From positions 14,380,561-14,444,560 of the forward strand of contig NC_092466.1 of the NCBI RefSeq assembly GCF_047495875.1: 64,000 bases of DNA. The letters run 5' to 3'. Each line of letters begins with the position of its first letter. Position 1 is the first letter of the stretch. This document shows, in pieces, positions 25,030-38,330 of this stretch. The notes below the pieces were generated by a model. The model did no database searches. It saw only the letters and a list, made by a program, of their open reading frames with translations, and was not told the origin of the DNA. This DNA comes from Pithys albifrons albifrons (taxonomy: Eukaryota > Chordata > Aves > Passeriformes > Thamnophilidae). A program made the position numbers and the translations under genes.

Positions 25030-28000
25030 ATTTCTGACAAGCTTCTCTGTGCCTTAAAATAATCCAAACACTTCTGGTTTTAAAGTTGAAGAAACCTAGT
25101 GAAATTACTTGTGCATCTCATATTCTCACTGTTCCTCTTATGGAACTTGTAATGGATGGAGATTTCAGAAGTGATTCATGACTTGCAGGTAGGTCTGGTG
25201 GAAGGTCAGTAGGACACTTGGTTGATGCAGTGGCTGCAGGACGTCTCTGAAGTCCCCAAAGCTGATGATTTAGTTGAGAGTATCTTTGGGGAAAAGCAGG
25301 TGATGGAACAAACCCATGAGGTGTGTTGTTCTTATTGGTGGAGCATCTGGTTAGATTGCTGTGAGGGCATTTTAGAAGGTAGCATTCTGTGGGGAAAAAG
25401 AGTGTCTTTTAATACTGAGGGATGGATACTGCACTGTTAATTTTCTGAGCACAGACAAGCCAGGTCTATCTCCATTAAAGGTGCCTGTGCTCAGCACTGA
25501 CCAGCAGTCAGTTCTCTGCCTGTGGGCCAACACTCAGGCAACGTGGACTGCGACAGAGGCTATGTCGTCTTGTGGAGATTCAAGCAAGTATTTCCAGGTG
25601 GTTGGTCCTTCTGGCCCTGTCCCTGGGAGGAATGCTACAGCTACTCTAGTCACTAGTCTTGTAGGTTTTCCTTTTCAAGGAGAACTGTACATATAGCATA
25701 GTATCTCTGGCTTTGAGTTTGTGGTTGGTTTGTTTGTCTTCCACTGGCTTGTAATATTTGTGTGACTTTGTTTCACTGGAAGGATCATATCAAAAAGGGT
25801 GCTGCTGGAGATGACCCTACTGGTTTTTCTGGGGTCTGATTCCTGTCTTTAGGATCTCTTGGAAAACTTCTTGCCAAAAGTTTCCCTAGTGGGAAACACT
25901 GCACTTTGCCAGAGGGGCAGCTGTTACCACTGACGTACTAGTGCTTGTTTCTGCATCCTGAGAGACAGAAAAAGGGTCTCTTGGGACTGGCTGACCTGGG
26001 GCAGAAAACAGGCTTGATGAGCTTTTAGGAGCCTAGGCAACTGCTGAGAGATCCATTGGAGCTCCAAAGGAGCTGCCCAGAGAGTTCAGACAACCATTAG
26101 TGGATTTAACTCATTCCTCGTGTTTTAACTTACCGGAATGCCCTTAAAAATGTTCAGATTGCCATTTTCCCATCTTCCTCTTAGGCTGTGAAATACCTTC
26201 GTATTTTGCCTTGTGGATGTTTTGCTAGCTTTACTGCTGGGGCCTCTTATCTCGTGTTGAAAAGGACTTTCAGTGCTGGAGAAGGCGTGGGCTGCTGCTG
26301 AGGATCCTAGAGAAAGTAAATTCCTCGAAGGGCTTCTCCTTGAGGAGATGCTTTTAGTTTTGCCTGACTGATGCTTTTTTCAGCCAGCGCTTCCTTGCCT
26401 TTGCAGTCAGGGATTTGAAAGGGAGTATTTTATCTAGTATCAAAAGCAGGGCTGGGTGGTGAGAGAAGAAAAACATCTGTGCCTTCCCGTTTCGATATTT
26501 TGGTCTGGATGGTGAAAGCCAGCCCTGATACTTTCAGGATGCTTTTAAGTGACATTTGGATATGTTGTACTTTTTTGAATGCCTCCCCTGTCTGTCTGGT
26601 GAGCTGCTGCTGATGTTTCACCTTCTTCAGCTTTCCTGACGTTTCCCTGTAGTAGGGAGGTCATAGGGAAGGGAATGGAAACTCCACTGGAATTGTTCCC
26701 TTAGTTGTCATCAAGGCAATGTTGCCAAAAGCCTGGAGGGAAACCTAAAGCTTTTCAAGGCAGCTTTTCAAGGCAGGTTTGGCCTGTATGGTATGTTGGG
26801 GTGGATAAAGGGGCTATTTTCACAAACCCTCCTCCCTGTGCTTCCCTTGTGCCCGAAGCTGGGTGAGTGATGCTCCTTCCTTCTCACTGGGAGAGAAGCA
26901 GAAAGGGTAAATGGATTTTTGCTGCTTCTGTGCTACGGGGTGAATCCTCCACTGGAGCAGTGAGTGCTGTGAGCTGGGGCTTAGTATGCGGGCTCCATGG
27001 CTTTGCCTCTGGATCTCAGGCTCTCCTCTTGAAGCCTGCTTGGAGATGAAACTCCTGGCTCTCAGAGCACAGGTAGGAGAATTGGGTCCCTTTCCTCTTT
27101 GGACTGACCAACAGGCTGCAGCTGGAATAAAAACAATAGCTTAAAGCTGCCAGGCAGAGCAGTGGGGAGAGCATGGCTAGGCACTGTTTTATGCTTTATT
27201 GACACTGCAAGCTTTTATAAAGGCAGTGTAAATCAGGACAGCCATGGGCTCCTCAGACAGTATCATTCAGGCTCTCAGACACATGGGTCTGCATGCTGGA
27301 AACTGAGCCTGTCCCTTTTGCCCTAAGCCAGGCTGCAGGGGGAGGCCTGCCAGGTAAGGATGCCAAGATGCTGTGCTACGTATCAGCTCTCCTCCACATT
27401 TGTGGAGCGTTGTTTGCCTCCCATGTGTACTAACCGATTTTTTTGCCCTTGTATTTTGGGCTCCAGCATTGTTATGGTAAGGTTTGCACAGCATGACATG
27501 TTTTTCTCTCCAGCTGATTTTCTCTTATTAGCCCATTTTTCCTCTTGCCCTCATTCTGTTTTTCCCCGCAGTATGTGAACGCCGTTTGCTGAAGAAACTG
27601 TGTCAGCCTTCCTCTAATTAAGAGTCTGGCAGGAGTCAGCGCAACAGTAATTTTGGAGATGACGCTTCCAGTTTGGAGCTGACAGTAAGCTGAGGTGCTG
27701 CAGCAGGGGCTCGTGCTGGGGATGCAGGAATGTTCTCCGGCTGAGCGGGGCAGCAGGACAGGGGGACCCACGAGGAGCCCGGTGCACGAGCAGTGAGTAC
27801 CCTGGGTACATCTCAGCTGGGGTATTTAAACTGTGCCCTCTTGAAAAGCAGCTGCGGGAATGGTTAAATCCCAGGTTATATCACAGGTTTATCTCTCTGT
27901 GAGTGTGTCTGTATGCGTGTGTAAAGGACAGGAATAAATTGCAGTGGCCCTAAAGTCAGCTGCATTTCTCGGAAATAGTTATAATGTTGGAAAGTAAGAT

Positions 28001-31000
28001 GGAGAGTTTGACGATCAAGTGGCCTGGAAAAGGGCAAATAAGGAGAACTTATTCAATGGTGCTCTGTAATATGGCTTCAGACTCCATAGTTCTTTTATTA
28101 GCAAGAAAGCTCAAAGCAAACAAAAGGAGACAGAAACTGGAGATCTGCTTGCCTCAGGATATTGTGGGTGCTAAAAGCTTGGAGGTTCAAAGAGCATTTT
28201 GTGGCAGAAAAATGCAGCAGGGATCTATAAAATGAAAGCAGCTCTGCCTGGATGAGAAGATTGCAGGCTGCTGATCCCTGGAGGGTGGAGCGTGTGGTGG
28301 GGAGATATCCCAGATATCCATCCTGCTACTGCACCCCCTGCAAGGTGCTGGGATTTTGGTTCAGTGTGGTGTGCTGCCTGTATGCTTTGTGTGAACAGCT
28401 GAGGGGTTTCATGTCATATCGTCTCATTGTTTCCAAACTGTCATGTCCACGGTTGCATCTCTCCTTCCACTCCTGAGACAGAAGTTGCTGTCGAAGGTGG
28501 CGCTAGCCCTTGCTCTGAAGGAGCCCAGTGAGGTGGATGTGATCAAATGTCTCATGTGGCTGAAGAAAACTGAGTGATATTTTTGATCTTTCTAATGACC
28601 CAGTGAGTGAGACTAGGAAAACGAGTTGTGTGGTTCAGGAGCTCCAGCAGAACACAGCCAACCACATGCCAAAGCTGACCTCCTCCTGCTCCCCTCCCAC
28701 CCCAACCATAGATGTTTGCAGCTAGAGAGAAGTACAAAAAAGAGCAGATGAGGAGACTTTATTTTAAAAAAATCCTTCCTATGTGGTTGGTACCTTTAGA
28801 GCAGAATTCAGCATTTTCCCTCTCTGCTTGCTGTGTCAGATTTGCCTCTTGGGGGCAACCTCACCCCGCTCCAGCTGAGACCAAAGGGAGTTCAAGTGCT
28901 TGGGGGACGATGACTCACTGCGCATCTTTCGCTGCCTTTGCGTTATCTGATCATTTTTAGCAATGGAGGTCATTATTTGCTGAAAGGATTTCAGGATTTA
29001 AGCCATCGAGGTTGACTGTTCATGGCTTTTCAGAAATGATGTGATTGGTTCTTGAAGGTCCCTTTCCAGGTTTGGAGTCCTTCAAAGTTTTTTCCTGTCC
29101 TGGTGTCCTTAGGAGAGAGTGGCATGGAAGGACATGTGTTTTGTGGTTCTGGTTTAATGGGCAGAGCATAAATCTGTGTGAGGAAGATTTACAGTGTTCT
29201 CCTGGCTCTTTTGCCTGGCATCTCTTGGACTGTCACTAAGCCTGTTAGTGCTGCGGATGCTCTGACCTGTATTAGGGAAGAGAGCAAACTTACTGCTCCA
29301 GCTCTGCTTCAGTCCCACGTTGCTGAGCAGGCATCTTGTACAACCCTCATCCACACATAACCATTTGCATTTATTTAAAGGGCGTTGAGGTATATGATAG
29401 AATAAAGGAAGTATTATTCATGCTTCGTGTTGTGGTTCCTAATGGTACTTTACATGCTGATACGACCTACAAAGCTTGTTGTTTCGTGCCCACAGTGCTC
29501 TGATGTTCTTCCTACCCTGAGGGTCAAAAATGACAAGAATAAACCATTGCGATGAGTGTCTTGCAGTTTCCTGCTCCCTCGCCTTGGAAGTGTCCTTGCC
29601 AGGGCACAGCTTGGTGACCTTGCCGGCGCAGGCAGAGGGGGAGGCAGCGCTCTTGTCCGGCCACGGGAGCGAATGGTGCGACCTTTGTGTGAGATGAGAG
29701 GGCAGATTGATTTATCCGTACTCACGTTTCACCTTCTCCCCGAAGCGCAGGGATGCAGCTGGGCCTGGGCACAGGCAGGACCTCTCCCCTCCGAAAATAT
29801 CAGTGAAGGAGGCTGGGGCAAGTGGGGTTAACCACAGACCCCAAAGCATAGGGACTACTTGAAAGAGGGGTGCAGGACACTGCAGTGTGTTTCTGTCCAG
29901 TGAAGGAGTGAGTCAACCCTGCTGGGACAGCAGTTCCTGGCTCCAGCCAGCCTGGGCGCTCGGACAGCAGCAACCACGCAGCTCATTAACCCAGCCCTCG
30001 GGCACTCGCTCTGCTGGCCTTGACACTGTCCTTCTTAATAGCTTTTTTTTTCTTAAATAGTTAATAAAGGCAAATTAGCTATATAGATATGCAGTAACAT
30101 GAATCAGAGAAATTCAGCTGACTCTTGAACTGTTCACACAGAGGTGTGCTAAAGAACCAGGACATGATTGAAGCAGCCTGCTCAGAAAACACCTAAGGAC
30201 AAAAACTGCTTGTAAGGCATCGCACTGCAGCTTTCCAAAATCTGATTATGTAGGGGAAGGAAAGAAAAAAATCAGGTTTTGAAAGACATTAAGTCAGTTG
30301 AACAGCACAGGGGGAAGGTACCAGTGAGGAGCAAATGAATTCCCGAAGGCTGCTGGGAAATTTCACAGACTTGGAGCTTTCAAACAAGGCTGGCTGCATT
30401 TAGAAGAGTTATGTTTCACCTGAAATATTTAACACTGGACATTTGAAAGGTTCTGTGTATTGAAAGAGCTGACCAAAAATATGCTTATGATGAGCTTTTA
30501 GAGGATCCTTGGGCTCATGCCATGCTGTCAATTGGTTAACCCAGATATTTGGGTTGTTTAGTTTTGTTGGAGTTTTTTTTAAGGAAAAGCATGGGAAGGA
30601 TAAGTTTCTGTCTTCCATCACAGGGAAGCAAAAATTACCATGTAATGAATGCTGGGCTGCTTTTGGGACATGTGCTGATAGATCTGTTGTTAAGAGGGAT
30701 ATGTTTCCATGGCAAAACCATCATCCTAAATGGCACTGTAACTCAGCAGAGATGCTGTGGTGGCCCTAGGGACCATCTTCCCAGTCCATTCTGAGCATCC
30801 TTCCAGGGAACATGGGATTGCAATGGCAGGGGGGGATGACGGCAGCTCATGGTGATGCTCCCCACAGCACTGCTGCAGCACCAGGGCTCTGCTGGTGAGG
30901 CTGTCAGCTCAGCGTTTTTCAGTCCTTTCTGACTTTAAAAGAAAACTACAACAAAAGGCAAGCTTGAAATAGCTCATTTTACCTCAGCAGACAAACAACT

Positions 31001-34000
31001 TGCTTTGAGCATCATTGTCACTCAGGCTAAATTACTTTTAGATGTTTCTAATGACGGGGTAACATTTTCCAGCTGATCGTTCTGCAGCACCCTGCTGGGG
31101 GACAGTCCATCTGTAACGACCAAGGACTCCAATATTGTGGTTGTTCTTCCTGACATTCATTTGGCTTTTTTATTTGATAAGTGATTCCCTGTGGCAGAGA
31201 TGTTTTCAGCTAAATTTACAGCTACAAGCTTTATTATTTGTACAAAGGGGATCTATTTCCAAAAGGGCTGAGAGGCTGGCTATGCAGGTAGCAGTGTGAG
31301 GTCAGGGATGCAGAGGAGAAACTCTGGGAGATTAAAGGTGACAGTCCAAATCCTGTCTGCACTGAGGGTGACATTACCATTGGGCTGGAGGGATTTTTAC
31401 CCATCATTTGTTACTCCTACCTTTTATTTCACTTGTAATGCACAGCACGGAGAGCTGTGACTTGCAAAATGATCCCAACTGGGACATGGCTTGTGACATC
31501 AGCTGTGCAGGTCTACCAGATCCCTCTTTCTGAGGCAGGCACAGCTTTTGCATTCATTCCTGAAGGCGACTTTTAAGCCACTCGCCTTCACCATCGCCGG
31601 GTTTTGCAGTGCTTCTAGGAGAAGTATTTTTAAATCCAAGCTCATAAATTTTGGAAGCTTCTCTCCTCCCCCACCCCCTCGCCCCTATCAAAGTGTCAGA
31701 GCTGAAGAAAAACTGTGAGAATGATGGATGCACACGGCTCTGCTTGCCAATGCTCTGCCTGTGTGTGTGAGGAGGTTATTTACTGCACTGCTGGCTTGTT
31801 TCTTCTTTGGTAGCAGTGATGACAGCATTGGGGTTCAGTGCCTGGGAAGGAGAGGCAAGATGCCCGTGGGTCAGCTGAGCTTTGGGCTGGACCAGGCATG
31901 GCAGGGGAGAGGTCACTTGGACACAGGGACACAGAGGGCCAAAAGGTCCATGGGAATGTGAATCCTGGCTGGTGGCTTGGCCCAGAAGGTGGATGATGGG
32001 GGCTGTAACACCTTCCTGGCTTGAACTTTGGAGGCTGCAAATTAGCTCACGTAAAAGGGCAGGTTTTAAAAGTCACCACTCTTATCCCAACCCTGTCACA
32101 ATCCCAGGGATGTGTGTTGCTGCTCTAGGCAGTGTGTGCCAGGGATCTGACATGCTGTGCAGGGACAAACACAGGGCACTGTGCCCCACTGCAGAAAGAG
32201 ACAAAGACACCTCTGTGTACCCTGGCCAGGCCAGAGCCCACCTGCTTTTACTGGGAGGATCTGGGCTGATGGGCAGAGGTTGCCTATGTCCAGCTGAGCC
32301 AGTCACTTCTCCCAGGACTGGAGCTCTTCTTCTCCTGGGTCTATGGCTCTCCCCTCCCTGCAGCCACCTTAGTCCTGCTCCTGCCCCTGAGCTGGAACAA
32401 GACCCCATGTTGAGCCCCAAATCCCTACTCTCCCCTGGGATTCCCAGTGGCTGCTGGCATTTGACCTCTACACTGCCAGAACATCCCAAAGCAGCTCTGC
32501 CTGGCTGAAAGGCAGGTCAGGACCCTGCCCTCCCCACAGCCTCACCAGCCCTTCCCTGCGGGCATGCTGCCGACAGATCCTGAGCCAGGGAGGTGCTTTC
32601 CACTGGCTTAGAGAGTTTTGCAGACAAGTAAACCAAATACTGCCAGCTCCCTGTGTGAGTGCCTGTCCTCCGTGAACTCCCGTGCGTCTCTTGCAGCCAG
32701 GCTTGTGGGAACGGATTGGAGACTGCTGTGACTCAGCTGCTTCTCCCTTGAGAAAATCTGCCCTGGCACCGTGCTTGGCTCTGCGGCTGGGGCTGCCAGC
32801 ACCTGGCAGCCTTCATCAACAAATGGCCTTGGGCAAAACATCCCAATTTCCACTGCCAAACATTTACCGATGAGAAATGCAGCATCTGATCTTGCAGGAA
32901 ATCAAGACAGCAACTCTGTTACTGTACTGAGCTGGGGGGGAAAGTCCCAGTCTCCTGAAGCTGAGCTGGGCTGGATGGGCTGCAGCATGGACTGGCTATT
33001 CCGGTCTGCCCCTGTCTTTTTTCATCTTCTTATAACTTTCTCAGACAAATTCTTCTGCAATTATAATTTTTCCTGCTGGCTCTCAACCTAAAGAAACCGT
33101 GGTTTGGAAAGTTTGCTCAATGACTTGAAGGGAAGAGGCTCCCAAGCCTTTCATGCTCTGTGCCTGCTGGAATATATTTTTTTCCCAGGGCTAATCTGTG
33201 GAGCATCACACATGGCTTGACGACCCCATGACGCTCTCAAGGAACAAAGCCAAGCTGGGTGAGTGTGTACTCATCTACTGCAAAGCCCTGAGTGCTGTCG
33301 GACTCCAGTCTTCACCAGAGGGCTTTTCTGCTCCTCCATTTCACACAACACTGCTGGCCCAGAGTATGAGCAGGCCGATCCTGAGGCAGGCAAAGGGGAC
33401 TGATGAGATAGTGGGTGCTGGGGCAGTGAGACACCCTGTGGTGTGGGGCTGGTGTGCTGCCTACTGGGAAATTTTTCCACAGAGGCAGGTAAAGCAGTGA
33501 TGCAAGTCTCACAGCATAGCTGAGGGATGGAGGGGCTCAGAGAAAGGCTGGTTTCCTTGTTGCTTTCTCCTGTCGAAAGGGAAAAATACTTGTTTTTCCA
33601 CTGGTAGTTTTGACTTTATAATATGCCTCTCGTCACGGTGAGGGCTGGCACGGCTTTAGCATGAGTTTCACAACTCTTCTGTGGGTTTCATAAATCCCCG
33701 GCTGCTGGAGTGCTGTGATTTTGTAACTCCCAGCTGGCTTTTTGACCATTCTGGAGAGCGGCTTGAAACAGTGGGATGACTGCTGCCTCTTGGACCACAG
33801 AGGCTGGCAAACCCAATCCCAGATCTGGGGCTTTATCGCACTTTTCTCGCTTGGGGCAAGGAAAAAGTGAAAAGTAGGCTGCAGGCACTGCAGAGCAGAA
33901 GCCAGGCCTGCCTTGGGAAGCAGTTTCCTACCAAAGGCTGCAGATCCTGGACAACCCCATGGGTTTGATAGGCATTGCCACCCTGTTGGTGCTGCACCCT

Positions 34001-35240
34001 CAAACTGGGCCCTTTGTGACTTGCTGCTCCTGTGGTATGCACTCTGCCAGTGTATTTCTAATCTAATTCTGGCTGCTATTTGATCCTGCTAGGTTGTTTG
34101 TATTTACACCTTTGCGGTCCATAATGAAATCCTCTGTCCAACCAATTTTGGTTCCCAGTAGTGGGAGAGGGGACATACAACAGTGGGGAGGGCAGTGGTC
34201 TCCTGCCAGTCAACCAGGACACCCGTGGGTATGGGATATTCCCTAAGGTCTTGGCAGTGTGGGATAAACTTGAGAGGGGGTAAGGGGGCTGAATCCTGGG
34301 GGCTGGGAGGTTTTGGAGCTTCAGGTTGGGTGGGGGTCCCTTGAGGGGTGGCAATGGGTGTTCAGCTACAACCAAACCAAACAATGCTTCACCCCCAGAA
34401 GACCCTGAGGCACAGTGGAATTGTGCTTTAAGCACCTTAAACCAGGTTGCTGTGTGCTCTGATGGGGTCCCCCTGTTCGTCCAGCAAGGCTGCAGGCTGG
34501 CGATGGCTGGAGAAGTGTCTCTGTCAAGGAGCATCCGGCAGCGCTGCCGCCCTGGGTGCTGAGCTGCAACTTGAGTGCATGCAGGTCACCATCTCTCAGA
34601 CTCGAGAAGAGTGCAGCATGTGTGCTGGGAGAGCTGATCCATGCTAATCCCATCAATATTTCACGCTGTTGTGACCCTGTTATAATTCCTCGCATCATTT
34701 GGGATGCTGGCTGGGACCGGGGTGCGGTGCCAAGTGAAACATGAGAGCTGCCATGGCTTTGCCCTGGCTCCCTGGGCATCAGAGAGGTGAAAGGGGCTGT
34801 CTACAGGCATTTCTGCCTGCTGTTGTGGGTAGATCTGTGTGGCAGGGACAAGTGAACCCAAACATGCCAGCTGAGCATGGGCATCTACCTGGTTTTGCCA
34901 TGTGTTGGAGTGATGGGGCTGTGCTCTGACAGACAGCTGGCCCTGGCATGGATGGGGCTATGACATGGGAAAAGCCTGCTCTGCCTGGCCCTCTCTCTGT
35001 GGAACTGGGTGTTTAAATGACAACAAGAAGGAATTAAACAGTAACCAGTCTCTGGGCTGATGATCAGAGCACAAAAGCATTTCCTTTTCCTAAAGGCTGT
35101 TTGGAGTTACAGGGAGAGAGCATTACAGATAAAATCTTGTGTGGTTTTGGGGAGGGTGGTTTCCCAAGGCACCATGTCATTGACCGATAGGGTCCCCTGT
35201 TCTGGGCTGTTGCCTGGGCTGGGACAGGGGTTATAGGGCT
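25030..35240. other. Intergenic region, no gene recognised
   Basis: Only short, non-conserved ORFs on both strands. Base composition rises in GC from left to right. A few AT-rich islands with transcription-factor-like motifs occur (for example 30,000-31,650), but I see no exon chain, RNA gene or recognisable transposon. Confidence 0.6.
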
Positions 35241-35247
35241 GTAAGTC

Positions 35248-35647
35248 ATATGAGGAGCAGCTGAGGGAACTGGGGTTGTTTAACATGAAGAAAAGGAGGT
35301 TCCGAGGAGATCCTATTGCTCTCTACAACCACCTGAATGGAGGTTGTAGCAAGATGATGATCAGGTGCTTCTCCCAGGCAAACAGTGACAGGAGAAGAGG
35401 AATTAGCCTCAAGCTGCACCAGGGGTGGTTCAGGTTGGACATAAGGAAGAGTTTATTCTCTGTGAGGTGGTTAAGTATTGGAACAGGCAGCCCAGAGAAG
35501 TGGTGGAGTCACTGTCCCTGGAAATGTTCAAGAAATGACTGGATGTGGCAGTTAGTGCTATGGTTAATTGACCAGATGTTTTTTAGTCAAAGTTTGGACT
35601 CAATGATCTTGAAGGTTTATTCCAACCTTAATGGTTCTGTGATTCTA
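35248..35647 (+). mobile_element. CR1 LINE 3'-end fragment (about 400 bp)
   Basis: The segment follows the CR1 3' region in order: GAGCAGCTGAGGGAACTGGG, GAAAAGGAGGTTCCGAGGAG, ATTGCTCTCTACAACCACCT, CAGGTTGGACATAAGGAAGA, CAGCCCAGAGAAGTGGTGGA, ATGATCTTGAAGG and a terminal TTCTGTGATTCT. It is 5'-truncated. The 151-residue ORF over it is a by-product of the repeat. Confidence 0.95.
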
Positions 35648-37940
35648 GGCTGCTCTAACAGGAAATTCCTCTTCCAGCCCCTTGCTGGCTTTAGGCTGAG
35701 GTGGAAGCAGAAGCCAGACCTCCAAGACTGACAGCATGATAGACTTCATGGGGCGGAGGGGTGCAGGTTTGGGAGACTGTTGGGTCTGTTTGGGCTCCTG
35801 CTGCCTGGAGCCTGCTCTGGCTCTTGGGAAAGCTGTGCAGATAAGAGGAAGGCCCTGGCCTTCAACCTCGTGGAGCCCTAAATTCCTTCGGTTAATCTCA
35901 TGGGGGCAGCAGAGCAGGCAAAGCTCTGAAAATAGATCTGTTTCCAGCTGCTGATGACTCGTGTTAATTAATTAAAGCTTCGCAAGCTCAGGCCTGAAAA
36001 GCGCAGTGCTGGTCGCGCCAGGCTCAGCTTGCTCTGTGCTCATGCACTAATTATCCCACTGCAGCTAACGAAGCTCCAATTTGTGCTGGGTTCGGCTTCC
36101 AGCCACGTGGGAGGCAGGGAGTGCTGTTGCAGGACAGGACAGAACAGAGCCCTGGAAAAGGAGGGAGCCTGCAGGAGCCCTGTCTCAGCCCTGGCACCCC
36201 CTTCCCCAGTGCTAATGGACCAGTTCGCCCCATGACTTGCCCTGCAGCCTCCAGTTGCACTTCTGCTAAGGTCGAGAATGGGATTCAGAGAGGATGTGGG
36301 GGACCAGCTGCCTTGCAGCACCTAAATCCCCCATCCCTGGGTAAGACAGGCTGACCAAGAACATCCCTGCCTCACCATCCTTGCCTGGCTCCCAGTGCAT
36401 GGGCATCCCACTTCCGCAGGGCGGGCAGAGCGGTGAGGCAAGGCGAGGCATGGAGGAGATGCTGGAGTTTTGCCCAAGGACAGGAGGAAATGGTAATTAT
36501 CCTCTGGAGCATACAGGAGGTGAAGGCAGGAAGGCAGGGAGCATTGGAGGAGGTGGGTAGCCTCTCTGCTCTGCTTTCCTGGGGTCCCTGAGAGTGGGGA
36601 CATGGAATGGGTCTTGGCATATCATGCTGGGACAGGTGACTGGTTGTTGCTTGGTGAATGTGTGCAAGGGTGACAGAGCCACCCATTAGTAGGAGCACCC
36701 AGATGGGTCCCTCCTCAGCTGAGATCCATTGGTGTGTGAGGTCTGGGGTGTTTCAAACCTCTGCTACCCTACCTCTCACTGGCAGTGTTTTTAGGAGGCA
36801 GAATTCTGGCAGTTAGAGGCCTTGAGAATGTCATATTAGTCAGGTTCTCTGTGGAAACACCCTGGCCCTGCCACCCTTACTGACCCTAGAGGGTCCAGGA
36901 GTGAGAGCAACTCAGCTGGGGCTGACCCTCCTTCCCAGTCGATGCTCAGCAACCTCAGCACAACCTGCTCAACCCTAAGCCCTGCTGTGAGGTCAGGGTG
37001 GCCTTTGTCCCCTTTCTGGAAATCTCACCCCTTGGAGGGTTTGGTGTGGACTGGAGGGGATGAATCAGCATCCAAAGGTGATGGTGCTGGGACTGGGCAC
37101 CACAGGGCTTTGTAACCATGGGCTGGCAGCACCCAACCACCCCACAAGCATGTGCAGGTACAGCATCTCCCCACCTCCTGCTCCAGCTGATTTCCAACTG
37201 CCCTAGATCCAACCTGTTGATTACACAGCTTCTGGGAGACCTGATGCAGCCCTGAGGGATGAGGAGAGAGGGTTGGCCAGGTGCTGGAAGCTTGCGAAAG
37301 GTAAGCAAACACAGGCCTGAACCTGGCTGCTCCTGCTTGGGGGGAGGAGCTACAGAAGCCACCCAGGATAAAAAGGCTCCACACAGGGCTTCAGAGAAAC
37401 CATTACGTGCCTGTGTTTCCAAACCAGCTTCCACCATGGGTAAATGGGGAGCCATGTGCTGAGAACAGAGAGAAGATGGGGCATGGTGCCTGAGCCAGGC
37501 GTGTGGTGCAGGATGCCACGGAGGCTTTGGAGAGCAAGGAACCTTTGCAAGCGCCATGGCACTGGCTGGGGGCTGCAGTATGCTGACACTGAAGGGGGGG
37601 TTGTGATGTGATGGTACTGATGGCGAAGGCTGGGGGCTGTGGCATGACGGCATTGGTGGCATGTGCTGTGTTGGCAGAGCAGGATGATGCTCATCTATGT
37701 TTGGTCATGCTTTTTCGTAGTCAGCAGCCTGCAATATCAGCCCTTTGCCTCCCTGGCCTTGCAAAGGGCTTACACATAGGCGTTTTTAGGGCTGCATCTC
37801 CCAAATCACCCACGCTGAGTGAGCCCCCAGCCCACCCTACGTGTTGGGTGCTGCCCGGAGGCTGCACGGCAGCATCCCGTCCCTGCCTCTGCCGAAGGAC
37901 GTGCTGCCACCTACTTGCACCCAGCGCAGGCAGGGGCAGC
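35648..37940. other. Intergenic region upstream of the CpG block
   Basis: GC-rich unique sequence with many overlapping short ORFs and no exon-like pattern. An AT-rich block at about 35,940-36,100 has homeodomain-type motifs. Confidence 0.5.
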
Positions 37941-37949
37941 CCTGCTCCT

Positions 37950-37956
37950 CTCCCCT

Positions 37957-37992
<36 letters not shown>

Positions 37993-38330
37993 CCTCCCGC
38001 TGGTGGCGGCCCCCTGGCGGCGGCTGCGGCCGGGCCAGGCCGGCAGGGGGCGGTGCGGGGTCCGGCTCGGCTCGGTCCGGCTCGGCGGGGCCGCGCACAG
38101 CCGGGCTGCGCTGCCGACCGAGCCCTGTCGAGCCGTGTCGTGCCGTGTCGTGCTGCCGTGCCGAGCCGTGCTGTGCAGTGCCGCATCGTACCTTGCCACG
38201 CCGTGCCGCCCGCACCGTCCGCACCTGCTGCGCCACCGCACCACACCAGGCAAGTGCCGGGGACACGCGAGCGGGGCCAGCCGAGCGACGGTCGGTGCGG
38301 TGTGGGGTGCTGGTCCGCAGGCTGGGGGTT
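37950..38330 (+). promoter_or_regulatory. SEMA4G: CpG-rich block, likely SEMA4G promoter and non-coding exon 1
   Basis: This is the only dense CpG cluster between SLF2 and the first SEMA4G coding exon. It starts with a TGCTCC hexamer run (about 37,955-37,995) and continues into GGCGG/CGGCTCGG-rich sequence. The first coding exon of SEMA4G opens with a splice acceptor and 5' UTR, so an upstream non-coding exon is required. A candidate donor, CCAG|GCAAGT at 38,249/38,250, would be a GC-AG intron. The assignment is inferred from position and composition, not from transcript evidence. Confidence 0.5.
37955..37995. repeat. TGCTCC hexamer repeat
   Basis: About five tandem copies of CTGCTC/TGCTCC followed by CTCCTCCCGC at the left edge of the CpG block. 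Confidence 0.85.

Noticed and set aside
35276..35731. 151-codon plus-strand frame
   Set aside because: It is the CR1 3' region and its flank, not a gene.
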